NCBI RefSeq assembly: GCF_000757425.2
Contig: NZ_JPKR02000004.1
Coordinates: 124,001-188,000, forward strand
Source: Tatumella morbirosei
GTDB lineage: Bacteria > Pseudomonadota > Gammaproteobacteria > Enterobacterales > Enterobacteriaceae
Reading direction: 5' to 3'
DNA length: 64,000 bases
The position numbers and the translations under genes were made by a program. Every line of letters starts with the position of its first letter. The stretch's first letter is position 1. The notes below the pieces were generated by a model. The model was not told where the DNA came from, did no database searches, and saw only the letters and a program-made list of their open reading frames with translations. Of the stretch, positions 59,786 through 64,000 are shown piece by piece.

Positions 59786-60708
59786 GTCGCACAGCCAGTG
59801 GATTGTATTGGATGGCACGTTATCTGGAACGTGCCGAGCAGCTTGCCCGGGTTCTGGATGTGACTAACCGGTTATCGATGCTTTCGGTTCATCAGAAACA
59901 AGGGGACGAACTGTTACTGCCGGTGAATCTGACCGGGACCAGACAGCTGTTTGAAATGCTTAACGGCCGTTACACCATGCCGCAGCTGTTTAACTTTTAT
60001 GCACTCGACGATCGTAATCCCGGCAGTATTTACAGTTGCTGGCAATCGGCGTGGAACAACGCCCATGCGGTGCGGGGCAGCCTGTCATCGGAAGTTTGGG
60101 AAAGTATTAACAGTACCTGGATTGAACTACGTAATATGCGTCGTCGTGGGGTGACCAGTGCTAATGCCGACAGTTTTTTTGACTGGGTCAAGGAACGTTC
60201 CCACCTGTTTCGTGGCGCGTTACTCGGCACTCTGTTACGTGGCGATGCGCTATACTTTATTCAACTGGGTACACAACTGGAGCGTTGTGACGGAACCGCC
60301 CGCTTGCTAAAGATTAACCAGGAATTGCCCGTAGTACAGGAAGACTCGGTACGTGAATACTACTTCCTCGACACCTTATTGCGAGCCGTATCGGCAAAAG
60401 AGGGGTATCACACGATTTTCCATCAACAGGTAATGCAGGATAACGTGAATCAGTTGCTGATTCTGCGCAGCGAGAGTCCTCGCTCATTGCACTCCTGTAT
60501 CGACGCTATCTCAAGGCAGCTGGAGCTGATTGGCAGACACGGGGAAGACAGGCCACGCTTACTGACCAGCCAGATGCTGGCAGAGTTACGATTTAACAGC
60601 TGGGAAAGTTTAATTACTGAGGGAGTCTCCGTCTGGCTGGAAAACTTCTCTTCGCGGATAAATCTGCTGGCGCAAAGTATTCAGGAAACGTATCTGGAGG
60701 CACAATGA
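59779..60708 (+). CDS. Alpha-E domain protein (DUF403)
   Basis: The 309-residue, mostly helical protein starts MLSRTASGLYWMARYLERAEQLAR, the alpha-E signature, and contains WESINSTWIELRN and FIQLGTQLERCDGTARLL. Alpha-E proteins nearly always accompany the type 2 ATP-grasp proteins and are thought to form a complex with them; no reaction is established. It overlaps both neighbours (seven bases upstream, four bases downstream). Confidence 0.9.
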   Translation: MLSRTASGLYWMARYLERAEQLARVLDVTNRLSMLSVHQKQGDELLLPVNLTGTRQLFEMLNGRYTMPQLFNFYALDDRNPGSIYSCWQSAWNNAHAVRGSLSSEVWESINSTWIELRNMRRRGVTSANADSFFDWVKERSHLFRGALLGTLLRGDALYFIQLGTQLERCDGTARLLKINQELPVVQEDSVREYYFLDTLLRAVSAKEGYHTIFHQQVMQDNVNQLLILRSESPRSLHSCIDAISRQLELIGRHGEDRPRLLTSQMLAELRFNSWESLITEGVSVWLENFSSRINLLAQSIQETYLEAQ

Positions 60709-61505
60709 AACTGACAATCGATCATAAGACCTGGTATAGCTATGACGATCAGGTGAAACTCAGCACCCAGTACCTGCGTCTGACACCACAGAACACACCC
60801 AATCAGCAGATTGTTCACTGGGAGCTGATGCTGCCTGGCGAAGCCACACAGACGGTGGATGCCTACGGCAATGTGATGCATGTGCTGACTCTGGACTCTC
60901 CCCATCAGGTGCTGGAAATTCAGGCCCGTGGGGAAGTGACCATTCTTGAGCATGATGATTTCAGCTATACCGATGAATGCCATTTGTCGCCACTGGTATT
61001 CCTTCGTTTCTCGCCATTAACCCAGCCGGATCGTGATATCCGTGCTTTTGCTCAGGAATACTGGCAGGAGGCTCAGCCACTGGTTTCTCTGGAAGCATTA
61101 ATGACGGCCGTGTTGGAAAAAATGCCGTATCGTCCGGGCAGTACCACCGTGGCCGATACGGCCAGCGAAGTCTTTGCCCGGGGAACCGGCGTCTGTCAGG
61201 ATCACAGCCACGTTTTTCTGGCTTGTTGTCGCAGCCTGGGGATTCCGGCACGTTATGTCAGTGGTTACCTGTATACTGACAATAACGAGCATGTCGCCAC
61301 TCATGCCTGGGTAGAGGCCTTTGTGAATGATCGCTGGGAAAGTTTTGATATTACAAATAATACCCGTGATACCCGCCAGCATCTGAAACTGGCTGTCGGG
61401 GTCGATTATCTGGATGCCTGCCCGGTCCGCGGAGTACGGCTGGGTGGCGGGGGCGAAAGTATGCGGGCTGTAGCAGCCGTGCAGAAGGTTGCTCCGCAAC
61501 AATAG
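60705..61505 (+). CDS. Transglutaminase-like protein of the Anbu operon
   Basis: The 266-residue protein has an N-terminal beta domain (about 1-90) and a transglutaminase-like core: the catalytic Cys in GTGVCQDHSHVFLACCRSLGIP near residue 165, the His in HVATHAWVEAF near 200, and the Asp in SFDITNNT near 220. Relatives act as peptidases or amide transferases. It starts in an ATGA overlap with the alpha-E gene. The gene set suggests that it trims or transfers the product of the ATP-grasp step. Confidence 0.9.
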   Translation: MKLTIDHKTWYSYDDQVKLSTQYLRLTPQNTPNQQIVHWELMLPGEATQTVDAYGNVMHVLTLDSPHQVLEIQARGEVTILEHDDFSYTDECHLSPLVFLRFSPLTQPDRDIRAFAQEYWQEAQPLVSLEALMTAVLEKMPYRPGSTTVADTASEVFARGTGVCQDHSHVFLACCRSLGIPARYVSGYLYTDNNEHVATHAWVEAFVNDRWESFDITNNTRDTRQHLKLAVGVDYLDACPVRGVRLGGGGESMRAVAAVQKVAPQQ

Positions 61506-61530
61506 CACTTATGGAATCAGGATCCTTACT

Positions 61531-62238
61531 ATGACTTATTGCGTCGCAATGCGTTTATCTTCAGGCATGGTATTTGTGTCTGACTCGCGGACTAATGCCG
61601 GCGTTGACCATATCTCTACCTTCCGAAAGCTACACGTTTTTCAGGTAGACAATGAACGGACGCTGGTCCTGCAGAGTGCCGGCAATCTGGCCACGACTCA
61701 GAGTGTGCTCAGTTTGCTCAGGAGAGCTCATCAGGAAGAGGGTGAAATGTCAGGGATTTTGAAGTCAGCATCTCTGTATGATGTTGCACTGAAGGTCGGA
61801 GAAACTCTGCGCGAAGTGATTAAACGTGACGGGGAGGAGTTCAGTGGTACTCTGTTGCTTGGCGGGCAGATTCGGGGTGAAGAACCCCGGTTATTCCAGA
61901 TTTATGCGCAGGGGAATTTTATTGAAGCCAGTGTCGATACTCCCTATTTTCAGGTGGGAGAGAGTAAATATGGCAAGCCGATCATTGACCGTGTTTTGCG
62001 CTATGAAACCCCACTGGAACAGGCGATGCAATGCGCACTGATTTCTATGGATTCCACACTGGCCAGTAATATATCCGTTGGTCTGCCGTTGGATGTGATG
62101 ATTTACCGGACCGACAGTTACAGCGATGCAGAACAGTACCACCTGACAGAACAGCATCCTTATTTCTCACAAATCAGGCAGTTATGGAGTAAAGGCCTGC
62201 TGAGTGTCTTTACCCGTCTGCCGCCTCTCGAATTATAA
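61531..62238 (+). CDS. Anbu, ancestral proteasome-like N-terminal nucleophile protease
   Basis: The 235-residue protein is the bacterial Anbu (proteasome-type protease) family. The sequence begins M-TYCVAMRLSSG, so removal of Met would expose Thr1, the expected nucleophile. Asp17 (VSDSR) and a Lys near 32 (TFRKLH) fit the proteasome triad positions. AGNLATTQSVLSLL and GGQIRGEEPRLFQIYAQGNFIEA are typical of the fold. Anbu assembles into multisubunit rings; its natural substrates are not established. The ATG at 61531 is chosen because it places Thr at position 2; the frame is open from 61489. Confidence 0.92.
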   Translation: MTYCVAMRLSSGMVFVSDSRTNAGVDHISTFRKLHVFQVDNERTLVLQSAGNLATTQSVLSLLRRAHQEEGEMSGILKSASLYDVALKVGETLREVIKRDGEEFSGTLLLGGQIRGEEPRLFQIYAQGNFIEASVDTPYFQVGESKYGKPIIDRVLRYETPLEQAMQCALISMDSTLASNISVGLPLDVMIYRTDSYSDAEQYHLTEQHPYFSQIRQLWSKGLLSVFTRLPPLEL

Positions 62239-62339
62239 TCTTCTCTCTGTGATGGCAGCCTATGGCTGTCATCACTCTGTCATCCCTGAAACGTATTGTG
62301 CATCAGTGCCTTATTTAATCTGTTTCAGGGGGACTCCCG

Positions 62340-64000
62340 GTGTTTACCGTCGATCATCTGTTGCGGGACTATTGGCCTGAATTTAATGCCTCTGAATGGC
62401 AAAAACGGTTTTTACGCCGGATGATGCGTGAACAGGAATTTATCCGGTTTGCTGCTGAATATCCTCATCTTCATGGACTGGAGATGGTTGAACAGATGCT
62501 CGAGTACCTGGATGTTCGCTGTGAACTCACCGCACGGGAGCTGGAACAAATACCGGTCAGTGGCCCGCTGGTGCTGGTGGCTAACCATCCACTGGGTGCG
62601 TTAGATGGACTGGCCTTATTGCATGCCGTAGCTCAGGTCAGACGCGATGTGAAGATAGTGGCTAACCGTTTACTAATGAGCCTCACCTGCCTGCACCCGG
62701 TGTTACTGCCGGTAGATAATATGGGGCAGAAAACCGGGCGCGAGCAGTTGTCCGGTATCCGGCAGCAGTTGGCTAATCAGGGAGTGGTTATTATCTTCCC
62801 TGCCGGGGAAGTTTCGCGCTTAAGCAGCAAGGGAATTAAAGATGGTCGCTGGCACCACAGTTTTGTCCGGCTGGCTGCCAAAAGCCGTGCTCCGGTACTG
62901 CCTGTGTTTGTCGCCGGTAAAAACAGTCTGCCATTTTATCTGACAGCCAAACTCTGTCCGCCGGCAGCGTTACTCATGCTGGTCAGAGAAATGTTCCGTT
63001 GTCGTGGGACTACCGTAAAGATGAAGGTGGGTGCCCGCATTCCTTTCAGTAACTGGTATGACGGTCATACCCCGGCCAAAGAGCTGGCCTCCCGGCTACG
63101 TAAACATCTTTACCGGATCGCCCGTGGCCGCCCGGGGCTGTTTCAGACCGAAAATGCCATTGCCCGACCTGAAGACAGGGTAGCCGTGCGTAAACAACTG
63201 TTTAGCAGTGAACTGTTGGGGAGGCTACCCGACGGCAAATATATTTTTCTCTGGCAGCGCGGCAAAGAGAGCTATGTTCCGGTACTGAGGGAGATTGGTC
63301 GCTTAAGGGAAATCGCTTTTCGGGCTGTCGGGGAAGGCAGTGGTCGGCGCCGGGATCTGGATCGCTACGATGACGACTATTTCCATCTGGTATTGTGGGA
63401 CGATGAAACGCTGGAGATTGTCGGTGCCTATCGTCTGTTGCCCACCGCATCGCAACTCACGGATGCAGAGACCCGGGGGATCTACAGCCAAAGCCTGTTT
63501 GAATATGATCCGGGTATGCTACCGGTATTATCACAGGGTATCGAACTGGGACGGAGTTTCGTTCAGCCGGCTTACTGGGGCAGCCGCGGGCTGGAGTACC
63601 TGTGGATGGGAATCGGTGCATTTCTGGCCAGATATCCGCATATCCGTTATCTTTTCGGTCCGGTATCCATATCCGGCGGACTTCCGTTAGCGGCACGTGA
63701 TTTGTTGGTGGCTTTTTACCGGCTCTATTTCCCTCCGGCGGCGGAGCTTGCCACATCCCGCCGTCCTTACCCTGCGTCGTTACCCGAGGTGCTTGCTCAG
63801 TTTAGTGGTGACGATTATCAGCAGGACTTACGCTGTCTGAAGCGCCTGCTGGCGAATATGGGATGCGCGATACCGCCATTGTACAAGCAATATTCTGAGC
63901 TTTGTGAACCCGGCGGGGTGCAGTTTATTGATTTCGGCAGCGATCCGGATTTCAACAACTGTGTTGACGGGCTGGTGCTGGTGGATTTATCGCTGATTAA
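62340..64000 (+). CDS. PlsC-GNAT bifunctional acyltransferase, OlsF-like (partial at window end)
   Basis: The frame is open from the GTG at 62340 to the end of the window (553 codons and two bases) with no stop. A GGGGGA lies about six bases before the GTG. The N-terminal half is a PlsC-type O-acyltransferase: HX4D in ANHPLGALDG near residue 83, and FPAGEVSR near 155. The C-terminal half is a hemolysin/GNAT-like N-acyltransferase: YDDDYFHLVLWD, EIVGAYRLLPT, ELGRSFVQPAYWGSRGLEYLWMGIGAFLARYP and GPVSISGGLP. This domain order is that of OlsF, which makes ornithine lipids from ornithine in some Enterobacterales. It follows the Anbu operon by 101 bases. Confidence 0.85.
   Translation, partial: MFTVDHLLRDYWPEFNASEWQKRFLRRMMREQEFIRFAAEYPHLHGLEMVEQMLEYLDVRCELTARELEQIPVSGPLVLVANHPLGALDGLALLHAVAQVRRDVKIVANRLLMSLTCLHPVLLPVDNMGQKTGREQLSGIRQQLANQGVVIIFPAGEVSRLSSKGIKDGRWHHSFVRLAAKSRAPVLPVFVAGKNSLPFYLTAKLCPPAALLMLVREMFRCRGTTVKMKVGARIPFSNWYDGHTPAKELASRLRKHLYRIARGRPGLFQTENAIARPEDRVAVRKQLFSSELLGRLPDGKYIFLWQRGKESYVPVLREIGRLREIAFRAVGEGSGRRRDLDRYDDDYFHLVLWDDETLEIVGAYRLLPTASQLTDAETRGIYSQSLFEYDPGMLPVLSQGIELGRSFVQPAYWGSRGLEYLWMGIGAFLARYPHIRYLFGPVSISGGLPLAARDLLVAFYRLYFPPAAELATSRRPYPASLPEVLAQFSGDDYQQDLRCLKRLLANMGCAIPPLYKQYSELCEPGGVQFIDFGSDPDFNNCVDGLVLVDLSLI

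Overview
This is a chromosomal window from a member of the order Enterobacterales. The gene order follows the Escherichia coli rpoD to exbD region almost gene for gene: rpoD-dnaG-rpsU, tsaD, plsY, folB, uppP, cca, ygiM, ygiF, glnE, hldE, ubiK, ribB, ygiD, ygiCB-tolC, nudF-yqiB-cpdA-yqiA-parE, mdaB, parC-plsC-ftsP, dkgA, yqhC, yghB, metC and exbBD. Several E. coli genes of this region are absent (mug next to rpoD, qseBC, yqhD). The moderate GC content and a periplasmic cyclohexadienyl dehydratase (pheC) point to Erwiniaceae (Erwinia, Pantoea or Tatumella type). That family assignment is inference; no rRNA gene is present to test it.

Layout. (1) 63-6164: an accessory block on the minus strand. 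It holds a uracil-DNA-glycosylase-like protein and a six-gene acid-sugar operon: DeoR regulator, OtnC-like class II aldolase, AEC permease, a cytosolic binding protein, an Asp/Glu racemase-like protein and an OtnK-type kinase. (2) 6522-10714: the macromolecular synthesis operon rpsU-dnaG-rpoD, in which dnaG carries a one-base insertion in an A8 tract. (3) 10997-32752: conserved housekeeping genes, with an FMN riboswitch ahead of ribB. (4) 32839-41413: accessory genes between parE and parC: an EamA permease, a Fur-controlled FepA-like receptor with an IroE-like esterase, an XRE-cupin regulator facing a GNAT, fused remnants of a LysR/MoaF-like pair, a LysR gene with mdaB, and pheC. (5) 41614-51909: parC-plsC-ftsP, a frameshifted FumD-like gene, dkgA/yqhC, yghB, metC and Fur-controlled exbBD. 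(6) 52124-57933: a CitA-type transporter, a frameshifted MHYT-GGDEF-EAL protein, a MocR-type regulator and YlaC. (7) 58346-64000: a compact operon of circularly permuted ATP-grasp, alpha-E protein, transglutaminase and the Anbu proteasome-like protease, followed by a PlsC-GNAT (OlsF-like) acyltransferase that runs off the end.

How the genes work together. The iron genes form one logical set: receptor, trilactone esterase and the ExbBD energiser, the receptor and exbB each with a Fur-like box. The last operon is the most system-like feature: predicted peptide-bond formation, a transglutaminase-type peptidase or transferase and a self-compartmentalising protease. It is preceded by a sigma-54-like promoter motif and a perfect inverted repeat. 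The acid-sugar operon resembles the OtnK/OtnC pathway, but its aldolase-like protein lacks two canonical catalytic positions and its racemase lacks one catalytic cysteine, so it may do different chemistry.

Four genes (dnaG, the FumD-like gene, the MHYT protein and ylaC) show frame anomalies exactly at homopolymers of 6-8 bases. This looks more like systematic homopolymer sequencing error than four independent mutations. I saw no tRNA, rRNA, CRISPR array, insertion sequence or prophage.
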